A stretch of 42,031 bases of DNA from an uncultured Peptostreptococcus sp. (GTDB taxonomy: Bacteria; Bacillota; Clostridia; Peptostreptococcales; Peptostreptococcaceae). Below the pieces are notes generated by a model, which did not search any database, had not been told where the DNA came from, and saw nothing but the letters and a program-made list of their open reading frames with translations. The stretch lies in NCBI GenBank assembly GCA_900759325.1, contig CAAEUW010000011.1:1-42031 (forward strand), given 5' to 3'. Within the stretch, counting starts at the first letter, position 1. The number at the start of each line of letters is the position of its first letter. This document shows positions 26,077 to 34,533 of this stretch, in pieces. Position numbers and translations under genes: made by a program.

Positions 26077-26811
26077 TTGGCTATAATAGAGGGAAGAAAC
26101 CCTATAATAGAGGCCCTAAAAAATAATAGGCCTATAGAAAAAATAATGGTAAATAAGGCTTCAAAAGAAGGGTCTATCAAAAAGATACTTGCCATGGCCA
26201 AGGAAAACAAGGTCATAATACAAGAAGTAGATAGGCACAAGCTTGATGAGATGTCAGAGAGTCATGCCCACCAGGGTGTAATAGCTATAACAAGTGATTA
26301 TAGGTACTATGACCTAGATGAGATACTAGAAATACCAAGGCAAAAGGGTGAAGACCCCTTCTTTATAATATTAGATGGGATTACAGACCCCCATAATCTT
26401 GGATCTATAATAAGGACTGCTGATGCCGTAGGAGCTCATGCAGTCATAATACCAAAGAGGAGGAGTGTTCAGATAACACCTATAGTTGCCAAGGCATCTG
26501 CAGGTGCTGTAGAATACCTACCCGTATGTAAGGTGACAAATATTGTAAATACTATCAAGACCCTAAAGGAAAATGGCCTATGGATAGCAGCTGTTGATAT
26601 GGATGGACAAACCTTCTACCAGCAAAATTTAGGAGGTCCTCTTGGCCTTGTTGTAGGTAGTGAAGGAGAAGGGATATCTAGGCTAGTAAAGCAAAATTGT
26701 GATTTTACAGTCAGCATGCCTATGTCAGGTAATGTTACATCCCTAAACGCCTCTGTTGCAGGTGGCATACTATTATATGAGGTATATAGGCAAAGAAATG
26801 CAGGAAAATAA
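26077..26811 (+). CDS. rlmB: TrmH-family 23S rRNA 2'-O-methyltransferase
   Basis: A SpoU/TrmH SPOUT methyltransferase of 244 residues with an N-terminal substrate domain (IIEGRNPIIEAL) and motifs DGITDPHNLGSIIRTADA, LVVGSEGEGISRLV and MPMSGNVTSLNASVA, which form the knot that binds S-adenosylmethionine. The frame extends to GTG codons at 26065/26068, but these lie inside the anti-SD match AAGGTGGTGA (26062-26071), so the TTG at 26077 is the likely start and gives the usual N-terminus. Confidence 0.94.
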   Translation: MAIIEGRNPIIEALKNNRPIEKIMVNKASKEGSIKKILAMAKENKVIIQEVDRHKLDEMSESHAHQGVIAITSDYRYYDLDEILEIPRQKGEDPFFIILDGITDPHNLGSIIRTADAVGAHAVIIPKRRSVQITPIVAKASAGAVEYLPVCKVTNIVNTIKTLKENGLWIAAVDMDGQTFYQQNLGGPLGLVVGSEGEGISRLVKQNCDFTVSMPMSGNVTSLNASVAGGILLYEVYRQRNAGK

Positions 26812-27340
26812 ATATATAAGCAAGACCTTTTTGGTAGTTGATGGATATAATATAATAAATGCCTGGCCTAGGCTAAAAAAGGTATCAGATGACGACCTGG
26901 AATTGGCCAGGGAAATGCTTGTAGCCATCATACATGAATACTCTAAGATAAAGGACTATGAGGCCCATGTGGTCTTTGATGCCTACAAGGTAAAGAGTAA
27001 GGAAGAAAAGTTCGAGGACAACCACGGTGTAATAGTAGTCTACACTAAGGAAAACCAGACAGCTGACACCTACATAGAAAAATTTATATCAAGCCTATCA
27101 AAATACGACCAGGTATATGTTGCCACTAGTGACTATGCAGAGCAGCAAATAGCCCTAGGCAAGGGATGTTCAAGGGTACCGGCAAGGGAGCTGATAGAGG
27201 AGCTAGACCGCTACAAGGATTCCTTTAGGAGGGCCAACAAGTCTAGGTCCAACAGGTTTAACTCTATGAATAGGCTGGAAAACAAGATTGATAGCGACAT
27301 ATATGAGAAGCTGGAAAAGATAAGACGCAAGAAATTATAG
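26798..27340 (+). CDS. yacP: NYN-domain ribonuclease YacP (Rae1 family)
   Basis: A 180-residue PIN-like/NYN endoribonuclease: VVDGYNIINAWP carries the first active-site Asp, and VVFDAYKVKS, TADTYIEKF and VATSDYAEQQI the others. B. subtilis Rae1 cuts mRNA in the ribosomal A site. The frame is open to 26756, but the ATG at 26798 begins the family's usual N-terminus and overlaps rlmB by only 14 bases. The C-terminal tail is very basic, suited to rRNA binding. Confidence 0.92.
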   Translation: MQENKYISKTFLVVDGYNIINAWPRLKKVSDDDLELAREMLVAIIHEYSKIKDYEAHVVFDAYKVKSKEEKFEDNHGVIVVYTKENQTADTYIEKFISSLSKYDQVYVATSDYAEQQIALGKGCSRVPARELIEELDRYKDSFRRANKSRSNRFNSMNRLENKIDSDIYEKLEKIRRKKL

Positions 27341-27358
27341 ATAAAAGGATGGTTTATA

Positions 27359-28018
27359 ATGCTAGAGGTGAGTAAACAAGAACAATTTAATAATAGTTTG
27401 GAAGCTAAAGACGAAATTGAAATTATCAATATGGCTAAACTTGGAGACTCACAGGCTATAGAGCTAATAATTAATAGATATAGCGTCCTAGTAAAGGCCA
27501 AGGCAAAGACCTACTTTTTGGTAGGGGCTGACAAGGAGGATATAATCCAGGAGGGGTTAATAGGCCTATATAAGGCTATTAGGGACTATGACCAGGGTCA
27601 TACCTGCTCCTTTAAGAGCTTTGCAGATATATGTATAACCAGGCAGATAATAACAGCTATAAAGACTGCTACTAGACAAAAGCATATACCCCTAAATTCA
27701 TATATCTCTCTAAATAAGCCGGTATTTGAGGATGAATCAGAAAGAAGCCTTTTTGATATTATTTCCAGCAATTTTGACTCGGACCCAGAAAAGATGACAA
27801 TTATCAAGGAGGAGTATGAGTATATAGTGCAGAAGATGGCAGAGGTCTTGAGTCCGTTTGAAGAAGAGGTTCTAGCCCAGTACCTAGCAGGCAAGAGTTA
27901 CAAGGAGATATCTGTTGACCTTGACAAGGGGGCTAAGTCTATAGATAATGCCATACAGAGAATAAAAAAGAAGATAGAGAAATTTATAGAAAGTAGTGAG
28001 ATGTCAATCTTACCTTAG
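27359..28018 (+). CDS. sigH: RNA polymerase sigma factor SigH (Spo0H-like)
   Basis: A 219-residue sigma-70 factor: region 2 GADKEDIIQEGLIGLYKAIRDYD and FKSFADICITRQIITAIK, and region 4 LSPFEEEVLAQYLAGKSYKEISVDL ending with a basic helix. The location after cysS-mrnC-rlmB-yacP is diagnostic for SigH. In sporulating relatives it drives entry to stationary phase; in a non-sporulator it may control competence or other post-growth genes. It is the last core gene of the window. Confidence 0.94.
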   Translation: MLEVSKQEQFNNSLEAKDEIEIINMAKLGDSQAIELIINRYSVLVKAKAKTYFLVGADKEDIIQEGLIGLYKAIRDYDQGHTCSFKSFADICITRQIITAIKTATRQKHIPLNSYISLNKPVFEDESERSLFDIISSNFDSDPEKMTIIKEEYEYIVQKMAEVLSPFEEEVLAQYLAGKSYKEISVDLDKGAKSIDNAIQRIKKKIEKFIESSEMSILP

Positions 28019-28150
28019 GGGCTTTTTTATTTATATCTGTAAAATTTTTTATTAGTGGAGATTGGAAGAGGAGTTTTCCGGTATATATGTGATGCCATAT
28101 AGGAATATGTGGGCTGGTTGTAGAATCAACGAAATATGTTTAATTATACA

Positions 28151-28193
28151 GTAGTATCCATAATAAATTGATAATTATGGATGCTGCTTTTTT
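28151..28193 (+). terminator. Terminator after sigH
   Basis: GTAGTATCCATAAT (28151-28164) pairs with ATTATGGATGCTGC (28174-28187) with wobbles, then TTTTTT. The 28019-28150 stretch between sigH and this hairpin holds no ORF that I would call. The stem sequence recurs in decayed form at 34805-34837. Confidence 0.85.
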
Positions 28194-28200
28194 GTTACTC

Positions 28201-28281
28201 AAATTATACATGATATTTGAAATATTTTCTTATTCATTCTAATATAATTTTCATATGTTTGTAATTGGTATTTAAAAAGTA
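28201..28281 (+). repeat. Regulatory repeat, copy 1 (intact; upstream of agrA)
   Basis: Eighty-one bases that align without gaps to 34866-34946 with 66 identities by hand count. It includes ATTTTC at 28224-28229 and again at 28247-28252 (23-base period, kept in copy 2 as ATTTTC/ATTTTT), a possible LytTR-type operator, and the -35 and spacer of the agrA promoter. Confidence 0.8.
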
Positions 28282-28287
28282 TATAAT
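28259..28287 (+). promoter_or_regulatory. agrA-agrC promoter
   Basis: TTGTAA (28259-28264), 17 bases, TATAAT (28282-28287). Transcription would start near 28294, which rules out the in-frame start further upstream at 28265 and supports the ATG at 28334. The two ATTTTC elements just upstream may be an activator site; the AgrA-like protein itself is the obvious candidate to bind there (inference). Confidence 0.75.
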
Positions 28288-28333
28288 AAGGTTAGTCTTA
28301 TACAAAGTTATATTGGAGGATGACAAACAAAAA

Positions 28334-29047
28334 ATGATAAGAATAGCAATTTGTGATGATGAAAAAAGATTTTGCTTGGAGCTAGAAAAATATATATTGA
28401 AGTATGAGTTTATAAATGATATAGAAATAGAAATTAGAAAGTTCTATACGGGTGAAGATCTTATTGAATTTATAAAAAAAGAGGAAATCGATCTTTTATT
28501 TTTAGATATAGAGCTTGTAAAAATGAATGGTATAAGCGTAGGTGAATATATAAGAGATACCCTAGAAAATTACAAAACAGAAATAGTATATTTTTCCTCT
28601 AAGGACTCTTATGATAGACAGTTATTTAAAACAAATCCTTTTGATTTCTTAGAAAAGCCTATAGATATTGATAAATTGAACTCTATCATAAAAAAGTTTA
28701 TAAAAATAACAGGAAAGAAAGAAGAAGTCTATACATATAAGAAAAATAAGACGATATGTTCAATACCTTATGACGAAATAATGTATCTTGAATCAGAGGG
28801 ACGTCACATAAAAATAATTAAAAATGGAGAAATATACGATGTATTTAATGGAAAAATTGGAGATGAAAAAGAAAAATTTATTACCAGAAATTTTGTTAAC
28901 CCTCATAAATCATATATTGTAAATCTCAAGTTCATTGTTAAGATATCTGCTAGCAAAATAGAGTTAAAAAATGGACTTATAATAAATATCGGCAGAAAGT
29001 ATGTAGACGAAACAATGCAAAAATATATGGCATATCGGAGGGGGTAA
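28334..29047 (+). CDS. agrA: AgrA-type LytTR response regulator
   Basis: A 237-residue two-domain regulator. The receiver begins IRIAICDDE with acidic pocket Asp8/Asp9, phosphoacceptor Asp58 in LLFLDIEL, and Lys in FLEKPID. The C-terminal half is a LytTR DNA-binding domain (IPYDEIMYLESEGRHIKII, then FVNPHKSYIVNLKFI). The GGAGGA ribosome site is 13-14 bases before the ATG, rather far. It is followed two bases later by agrC. It is much more A/T-rich than the preceding core genes. Confidence 0.9.
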   Translation: MIRIAICDDEKRFCLELEKYILKYEFINDIEIEIRKFYTGEDLIEFIKKEEIDLLFLDIELVKMNGISVGEYIRDTLENYKTEIVYFSSKDSYDRQLFKTNPFDFLEKPIDIDKLNSIIKKFIKITGKKEEVYTYKKNKTICSIPYDEIMYLESEGRHIKIIKNGEIYDVFNGKIGDEKEKFITRNFVNPHKSYIVNLKFIVKISASKIELKNGLIINIGRKYVDETMQKYMAYRRG

Positions 29048-29049
29048 TA

Positions 29050-30333
29050 ATGCTTACAAGTTATGATTGCATTTTTATGTTATTAGAAGTTATCTACACT
29101 TTGACTGTATATAAGATAATAAATGTATTCTTTACTAATAAAAAAATCAATTCTATTTATGAAAAAATTTTATATGCTATCTTTAATATTGCTGTAGTTG
29201 CAGTATATTTAAAATTTAACATACCATTATTAACAATTATAGCAAATTTCATATTTATATTGTTATTGTTGAGCTTGATATATGATGATACCTTTAAGAG
29301 AAAAGCTCTTGTTACAATTTTGATTATTTTCTTCTTATTGATATCAGATATATTATTATCTATGATATTTATAAATGTAGTTAATGAAAATATACTCCAA
29401 AAAAATAGTTTTTTTGATATATATGTGGTATTTATTGTAAATATGATAAGATACTTGTTTGTATTAATAGTTATTAATTTTTATAAAATAAGAATTGAAA
29501 AAAACATACCATTAATATTCTCATTGCCAATAGCCCTAACAGCAGCAATATCTATGGTGGTCACTATAAATATGCTTCTAGTTGTTGATAGTAATAATTA
29601 TAAGTTTATTTTTATTAACATGGTTTTAATTTTTATTATTTGTATTATACTAATATATATTTTTAATAAAATAGTAAATGTAATGACAGAAAATGCTAGA
29701 CAAAAATTTCTTATTAAACAAAGCGAATATTATGAAAAGCAAATAGAAGCTGATAGAAAGCATATTAATAATACAAGAAAAATAAAGCATGATATGAAAA
29801 ATCATATGTACGCTATAAGAAATATGGCTAAAAATAATATGAGTAAAGATATTATTACTTATACAAATGATATTCTAGGAAAAATAGAGGGTGAAAAAGT
29901 ATACATAAATACTGGTAACTACCTAATTGATGGTATATTAAATGTAAAATTTGAAGAAATAAAAAATCAAGGTATAGATTTTAAATATGATGTAAAAATA
30001 CCAGAAGGAATTAAACTTCCTGAGTTTGAAGTTATAACCATTTTAGGGAATTTGCTGGATAATGCTATTGAAGGAGTAAAATCAATTAAAGATAATAAAT
30101 ATATAGAAGTCTTTATATCATATAAAGATAGTAATTTGCTTATAAAAATAGTAAATACATTTGATGGCCTAGTAATAAAAGATAATAAAGGATTTGTTAG
30201 CAGAAAGGAAGAAAAAACCTACCATGGAATTGGGCTTGAAAACGTACGTGATCAAGTAGAAAAAAGTAATGGGTATATGAATATTGATATAGGTAACTGT
30301 ATGTTTACTGTCGATTTATTTATTAACCTATAA
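29050..30333 (+). CDS. agrC: AgrC-type peptide-sensing histidine kinase
   Basis: A 427-residue membrane kinase. Six to seven hydrophobic helices fill residues 1-210, the sensor part seen in AgrC. The kinase half has the H-box IKHDMKNHM with His247, the N-box NLLDNAIEG and the G-box HGIGLENVRDQ of the HPK10 family, which is specific for cyclic peptide sensors. It forms a two-component pair with the regulator just upstream and would sense the product of agrD. Confidence 0.9.
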   Translation: MLTSYDCIFMLLEVIYTLTVYKIINVFFTNKKINSIYEKILYAIFNIAVVAVYLKFNIPLLTIIANFIFILLLLSLIYDDTFKRKALVTILIIFFLLISDILLSMIFINVVNENILQKNSFFDIYVVFIVNMIRYLFVLIVINFYKIRIEKNIPLIFSLPIALTAAISMVVTINMLLVVDSNNYKFIFINMVLIFIICIILIYIFNKIVNVMTENARQKFLIKQSEYYEKQIEADRKHINNTRKIKHDMKNHMYAIRNMAKNNMSKDIITYTNDILGKIEGEKVYINTGNYLIDGILNVKFEEIKNQGIDFKYDVKIPEGIKLPEFEVITILGNLLDNAIEGVKSIKDNKYIEVFISYKDSNLLIKIVNTFDGLVIKDNKGFVSRKEEKTYHGIGLENVRDQVEKSNGYMNIDIGNCMFTVDLFINL

Positions 30334-30356
30334 TATATTGTTGAGACAACTAGTAT

Positions 30357-30391
30357 AAAAGCATGGATTGAGATTAGTCCATGCTTTTTAT
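30357..30391 (+). terminator. Terminator after agrC
   Basis: AAAAGCATGGA pairs with TCCATGCTTTTT across a ten-base loop, ending in a T run. It separates agrA-agrC from agrD-agrB, so the two halves of the quorum-sensing circuit are transcribed separately. Confidence 0.88.
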
Positions 30392-30410
30392 GTCATTTTA
30401 GGGGGTATTT

Positions 30411-30439
30411 TTGACACGTTTAAAAAAAATACGAATAAT
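30411..30439 (+). promoter_or_regulatory. agrD-agrB promoter
   Basis: A perfect TTGACA at 30411-30416 and AATAAT at 30434-30439 are 17 bases apart. The start would be near 30446, giving a 40-base leader before agrD. Confidence 0.6.
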
Positions 30440-30485
30440 ATGATATGATATTGTTCATAATTTACTAAAATATGGAGGATATTAA

Positions 30486-30620
30486 GTGAAAAAAAGGATT
30501 TTTAACATGATAACATATTTATCACTATTTTTTGTGATTTTGGGTGCAAACTCAACCTGTTCTTTTTTTATTTTTCAAGATAAGGAAAGTCCAGAAATAA
30601 AAAAATTTAGAAGATTTTAG
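30486..30620 (+). CDS. agrD: AgrD-type autoinducing peptide precursor
   Basis: A 44-residue peptide gene starting with GTG behind GGAGG (seven-base gap). Its three parts match AgrD: an amphipathic N-terminal leader (MKKRIFNMITYLSLFFVILG), a core NSTCSFFIF with the ring-forming Cys25, and a charged C-terminal tail (DKESPEIKKF). By analogy with other AgrD proteins the mature signal would be a five-residue thiolactone ring CSFFI with a short NST- or ST-tail; the ring could instead close one residue later. It is one base before agrB and lies too short for usual gene callers. Function rests on the neighbouring agrB, agrC and agrA. Confidence 0.88.
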   Translation: MKKRIFNMITYLSLFFVILGANSTCSFFIFQDKESPEIKKFRRF

Positions 30621-30621
30621 C

Positions 30622-31200
30622 GTGAAAGATATGGTTGAATTAATTTTAGAAAAATTAATTTTATATTCTTGTATAGAAAATAGCGAAATGGAAATATATA
30701 GGTATGGGCTAAGAAAATTAATCAACTCTGTATTAAATTTTTTAATAATAATTATTATTGGAATAGTTTATAACGAACTTTTTATTGCCATATTGTATGC
30801 ATTTTCGTATATACTGTTAAGAAGATATTCAGGAGGATACCATTCGAAAAGTTTAATAAGATGTTATATTTTTTCAACACTTAAAATAATTTTTGTTTTA
30901 AATATAATATATTATATAAATGTTTTTAAAATAAACACTTTTTTTATAACTCTTATTTCATCTATAGTTATACTATTTTTATCACCAGTTGAGTGTAAAA
31001 ATAAAAGGTTGGATCAAGATGAAAAAAAAGTATATAAAAATAAATCTATGAGAGTTACTTTATTTATATACCTAATATATCTATTGGTATATTTTACTAA
31101 CAATTATATATCAACAACTTTTTCCGTGTCTATATTTATGGTAGCGTTTTTAATTATTTTGGGTAAAATAGACTCTAATCTAATAACGAAACGCTATTAA
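30622..31200 (+). CDS. agrB: AgrB-type peptide-processing membrane protease
   Basis: A 192-residue membrane protein with about five to six helices. It has the catalytic pair His74 (RYSGGYHSKS) and Cys81 (IRCYIFST), seven residues apart as in Staphylococcus AgrB. It cuts the AgrD tail and forms the thiolactone. It starts with GTG one base after the agrD stop with little ribosome site of its own, so translation is probably coupled to agrD. Confidence 0.92.
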   Translation: MKDMVELILEKLILYSCIENSEMEIYRYGLRKLINSVLNFLIIIIIGIVYNELFIAILYAFSYILLRRYSGGYHSKSLIRCYIFSTLKIIFVLNIIYYINVFKINTFFITLISSIVILFLSPVECKNKRLDQDEKKVYKNKSMRVTLFIYLIYLLVYFTNNYISTTFSVSIFMVAFLIILGKIDSNLITKRY

Positions 31201-31237
31201 TAGTTGAAATTATATTTTATATTTTTAGGAGGATTTT

Positions 31238-33094
31238 ATGAAAGTTAAAAAGAAGTTAGTTATAACGATGGCATTATTGATGTCATTATCTATGGTGTCT
31301 AATGCAAATTATGCACTAGAAAACAATTTTAGTCATCAGGCTGAAGAGGTATTAAAGAGTGATGTAGATTTACAAGATGTAAGTCGTAAGGAATTAGTAA
31401 AGGAAAGGAACGAAAATTCTGATTTAAGAATATCAGAAAACACAGATTTATTTACAGTAGAAAATCCAGACACATTTATAGGTCTTCCGATTTCTATTTT
31501 CTCAAAAACAAAATCAATAACGAAAGATTCTGTTATTGAATATCAAAGAGAAGATGGAAGTATTGTGAGTTTTAAAGCATCTAACGAAGATACAGAGATT
31601 TCTAAAAATGATGAATACCATTTTAATATTATACCGGACACAAGAGGTATATGGAAAGTGTATTCTATAGATGGAAAAAGAATACAAAATGATAAATTAA
31701 CATTTATGACATATACGGATGGTCAAGATTTTGATAATATTAGGAATGAAGAGTATAGAAAGAATAATACAAGGCGATTATTGAGAGCTTTATCAAGTAA
31801 GAGCATAATACGTTATGAAGGAAACGATAGAATTGATACCTCTGTTGAAATATCAAAAAGAAACTTTAGTAGTGCAGAAAATGTTATTGTTACAAATGCT
31901 TGGAAACCAAGTGACGCTCTAGCGGCCACTGCACTTGCAAAAAGTCTAAATGCACCAATATTATATGTAAATAAAGATGAATTACCTAGTAATACAAAGT
32001 ATGAAATTGATAGACTAGGTGCTGAAAATATATATGTGGTAGGAGGTGAAAATTCCGTATCAGAAAATGTAAAAAGTCGACTTTATCACGATATTAGTTC
32101 TGTTAGAAATACATACAGGATAAGTGGAGAAAATAGGGCTGGAACGGCTTTAGAACTAGCAAAAGAAGCAGCTAGATACAAAAAAGGAAGTAAGGCTTTT
32201 ATTGTTACGGGAACATCTGATTCAGACTGCCTAGCTGTAAGTGCTGCTTCTGGTGAAAATTCTTATTTCATGTTTTATGTTGTAAATGGAAATTTAGATT
32301 GGGAATCAAAAAATTATATCAGAGATAATTTTAATAGCGTATTTGTAGCAAATGGAAATGAGAATATAAATAATTCAATTGTAAATGACCTTAGAAATAG
32401 TGGATTAAGAGTTAATCAAATCTATGGAAATGATAGTTTTGATTTAAGTATGAAAATATCAGAAAATAGTAATGAATTTTATACAACTTTACATAGCGTA
32501 TACCTAACATCAGGAAGAAATGTTGCTGACGGTGTACCAGGAAGTGTACTGGCTGCTAAATCAGGAATGCCATTGATGCTTGTTGATGGAAATAATAATA
32601 AAAATGAAATAGCAAGTTATATAAACAAGAAAAATGTAGACAGAGTCTATATACTTGGAGGCAGAAATAGTGTGCCAACAGAGGTAGAAAATGCCATAAA
32701 TAACACAGGTGGTGGAACAAATCCAATTAGTAATAAAAGGGAAGCAATTGTAAATCTTGCTATGAAACAGTTGAATAAACCATATGTATGGGGGGCAACT
32801 GGTCCAAATTCATTTGATTGTTCCGGATTCGTTTATTATGTCTATAAAAATGCAATAAACATGAATTTGCCTAGAAAATCAGATGCTCAGGGTAGTACTG
32901 GAAAATCAATCCGTAAATCAGAGTTGAAACCAGGAGATATTGTATATTGGAAGTACCCACAAGGACATGTAGGCATATATATCGGAAATAATAAGGTTAT
33001 TCATGCTTCACAACCAGGAGATTATGTAAAAATATCAACTATATGGACTTCTCCAAATCCGCCTACATCATACAGAAATTATCTAAATGACTAA
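31238..33094 (+). CDS. Secreted CWB2-anchored NlpC/P60 peptidoglycan hydrolase
   Basis: A 618-residue surface protein. A signal peptide (MKVKKKLVITMALLMSLSMV, cut near NANYA-LE) is followed by a unique N-terminal domain of about 150 residues, three CWB2 repeats (about 190-490; e.g. RYEGNDRIDTSVEISKRNF, IYVVGGENSVSENV, VYILGGRNSVPTEV) and a C-terminal NlpC/P60 domain. The catalytic triad is Cys528 (FDCSGFVYYVY), His577 (GHVGIYIG) and His589 (VIHAS), expected to cut stem-peptide bonds. It follows agrB by 37 bases with AGGAGG and no terminator between, so it may be transcribed with agrD-agrB. Confidence 0.93.
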   Translation: MKVKKKLVITMALLMSLSMVSNANYALENNFSHQAEEVLKSDVDLQDVSRKELVKERNENSDLRISENTDLFTVENPDTFIGLPISIFSKTKSITKDSVIEYQREDGSIVSFKASNEDTEISKNDEYHFNIIPDTRGIWKVYSIDGKRIQNDKLTFMTYTDGQDFDNIRNEEYRKNNTRRLLRALSSKSIIRYEGNDRIDTSVEISKRNFSSAENVIVTNAWKPSDALAATALAKSLNAPILYVNKDELPSNTKYEIDRLGAENIYVVGGENSVSENVKSRLYHDISSVRNTYRISGENRAGTALELAKEAARYKKGSKAFIVTGTSDSDCLAVSAASGENSYFMFYVVNGNLDWESKNYIRDNFNSVFVANGNENINNSIVNDLRNSGLRVNQIYGNDSFDLSMKISENSNEFYTTLHSVYLTSGRNVADGVPGSVLAAKSGMPLMLVDGNNNKNEIASYINKKNVDRVYILGGRNSVPTEVENAINNTGGGTNPISNKREAIVNLAMKQLNKPYVWGATGPNSFDCSGFVYYVYKNAINMNLPRKSDAQGSTGKSIRKSELKPGDIVYWKYPQGHVGIYIGNNKVIHASQPGDYVKISTIWTSPNPPTSYRNYLND

Positions 33095-33110
33095 AAAGAA
33101 GAGGGATAAT

Positions 33111-34100
33111 ATGAAAATAAAAAGAATATCTTTAAAGTTATATATTTTAGCAGGAATAATTTTTATGTATAGCTCTAATATAATTTTTGCGGAGAACCCT
33201 ATCAATATTACAAGAATTTCAGGTAGTGATAGGTATGATACATCAGTAAAGATATCTGAAGAAATTAACAATAATGGAATAATTTCAATAGCAAGTGGAG
33301 AACATTTTGCAGATGCATTATCTGCTGGTTGGTTAGCAACTGAATGCAAAGCACCACTTTTACTTGTAAAGAAAAATGAAGTTCCTAAAAATGTATACGA
33401 TAGAATAGCCTTGCTAAAAGCTAATAAGACAGCCCTTGTTGGTGGAAATAATGTTATTTCGAATGATGTTGAAAAAACTATAGAAGCAACTACTAAAAAA
33501 ATATACAGGGTAGCAGGTGAAGACAGGTATTTAACATCCCAATTAGCAGGGGCAGCAGTTTCACCAATCTTGTATGATGGATCGCCAGCGCTTGCATCGG
33601 ATGTTGTGGCTGTATACAATGGCAATAATTTTCCTGACGCCCTAGCTGCAACACCTTTTTTAAAGAAGTTTAATACATCAAACATAGAGGGTTATGGACT
33701 TCCTCTAATTTCAATTAAATCTAATGGAAATACTTCCGAATTAGTACGAATAGTATTTGGTGGTGAAAACTCTGTAAACAAGTATAAGGAAAAATACAGG
33801 TTTGCAGGCCAGGATAGGTATAAGACAGCTGTAGAAATAGCTAAGGCATATAAAGACCTATTAAAGATGGACATAGATACAATAGTGCTTGCTAGTGGTG
33901 AAGACTATCCGGATGCCCTTTGTGCAGGACCTCTAGCGTCAAGTAAAAATGCAGCCATCCTACTTACCAATTCAAAGACTTTAAACGAAGATACTAAGGA
34001 GTATATAAAGGCCAATACTAATATAAAGAACATCATCATTGTAGGTGGTGAAAGGTCTATATCAAGCTCTGTAGAAAATGAGCTAAAAACACTTAGATAA
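33111..34100 (+). CDS. Secreted protein made only of CWB2 repeats
   Basis: About 329 residues: a signal peptide (ending near NIIFA-EN) and three CWB2 repeats (RISGSDRYDTSVKISEE, YRVAGEDRYLTS, YRFAGQDRYKTAVEIAKAY), with no separate effector domain. It may be a structural wall protein or a decoy/anchor partner. An ATG at 33087 overlaps the previous gene but has no ribosome site; the ATG at 33111 has GAAGAGGG five bases upstream. The codon choice changes within the gene: the first repeat is A/T-rich like the island, the third (from about 33790) looks like the core genome. Confidence 0.88.
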   Translation: MKIKRISLKLYILAGIIFMYSSNIIFAENPINITRISGSDRYDTSVKISEEINNNGIISIASGEHFADALSAGWLATECKAPLLLVKKNEVPKNVYDRIALLKANKTALVGGNNVISNDVEKTIEATTKKIYRVAGEDRYLTSQLAGAAVSPILYDGSPALASDVVAVYNGNNFPDALAATPFLKKFNTSNIEGYGLPLISIKSNGNTSELVRIVFGGENSVNKYKEKYRFAGQDRYKTAVEIAKAYKDLLKMDIDTIVLASGEDYPDALCAGPLASSKNAAILLTNSKTLNEDTKEYIKANTNIKNIIIVGGERSISSSVENELKTLR

Positions 34101-34125
34101 ATAAAAATAGAAAGGTGGCATTATT

Positions 34126-34335
34126 ATGAAAAAAAATGACATTTTTTTATATGGAATTTATTTATTAATATGTATTTGCATAATATTAATTCCATTTGAT
34201 TTATCGGATAAAATAGATAATAATTTTATAACTATTATAATTAATGATATCATTAGTTTTGTAAAAATATTGGTATTTTTTGTATTGATAAATATTGGAT
34301 TATTATCTTTTATAATACATGATAAAAAATCATAA
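34126..34335 (+). CDS. Small two-helix membrane protein, unknown
   Basis: Sixty-nine residues with two hydrophobic segments (about 7-24 and 36-62) separated by a short polar turn DLSDKIDNN, and a charged end HDKKS. RBS AAAGGTGG precedes the ATG. I recognise no family. It sits at the end of the agrD-agrB-CWB2 run and before a strong terminator. Confidence 0.65.
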   Translation: MKKNDIFLYGIYLLICICIILIPFDLSDKIDNNFITIIINDIISFVKILVFFVLINIGLLSFIIHDKKS

Positions 34336-34415
34336 AGTGTAAAATATAAATTTTAAATTTACATTATTGCACAGCAAATAAGCCGAATGAATAGGCTTAA
34401 AAAGATTGTATAATA

Positions 34416-34460
34416 TTTAGCGTTGGTGAGAGAAAATTCTCTCCCAACGCTAAATTTTTT
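34416..34460 (+). terminator. Strong terminator ending the agr/CWB2 run
   Basis: A stem of about 18 bp (TTTAGCGTTGGTGAGAGAA with TTCTCTCCCAACGCTAAA, one unpaired or mismatched base) followed by TTTTTT. A smaller hairpin (AAGCC/GGCTT, 34380-34398) lies just upstream. Confidence 0.9.
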
Positions 34461-34533
34461 GCAAAAAAATGGGAACACACATCAAATCTCATGTATAATT
34501 TAAATCGCTAAAAAAATAATAAGGAGAAATGAT

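Noticed and set aside
27990..28030. Possible terminator overlapping the end of sigH (GTGAGAT/ATCTTAC, T-run at 28023)
   Set aside because: The stem is short and the T run begins well after it; the hairpin at 28151-28193 is far better.
28265..28333. Longer N-terminus for the AgrA-type regulator
   Set aside because: The predicted transcript starts near 28294, inside this extension, and receiver domains begin at the MIRIAICDDE segment encoded from 28334.
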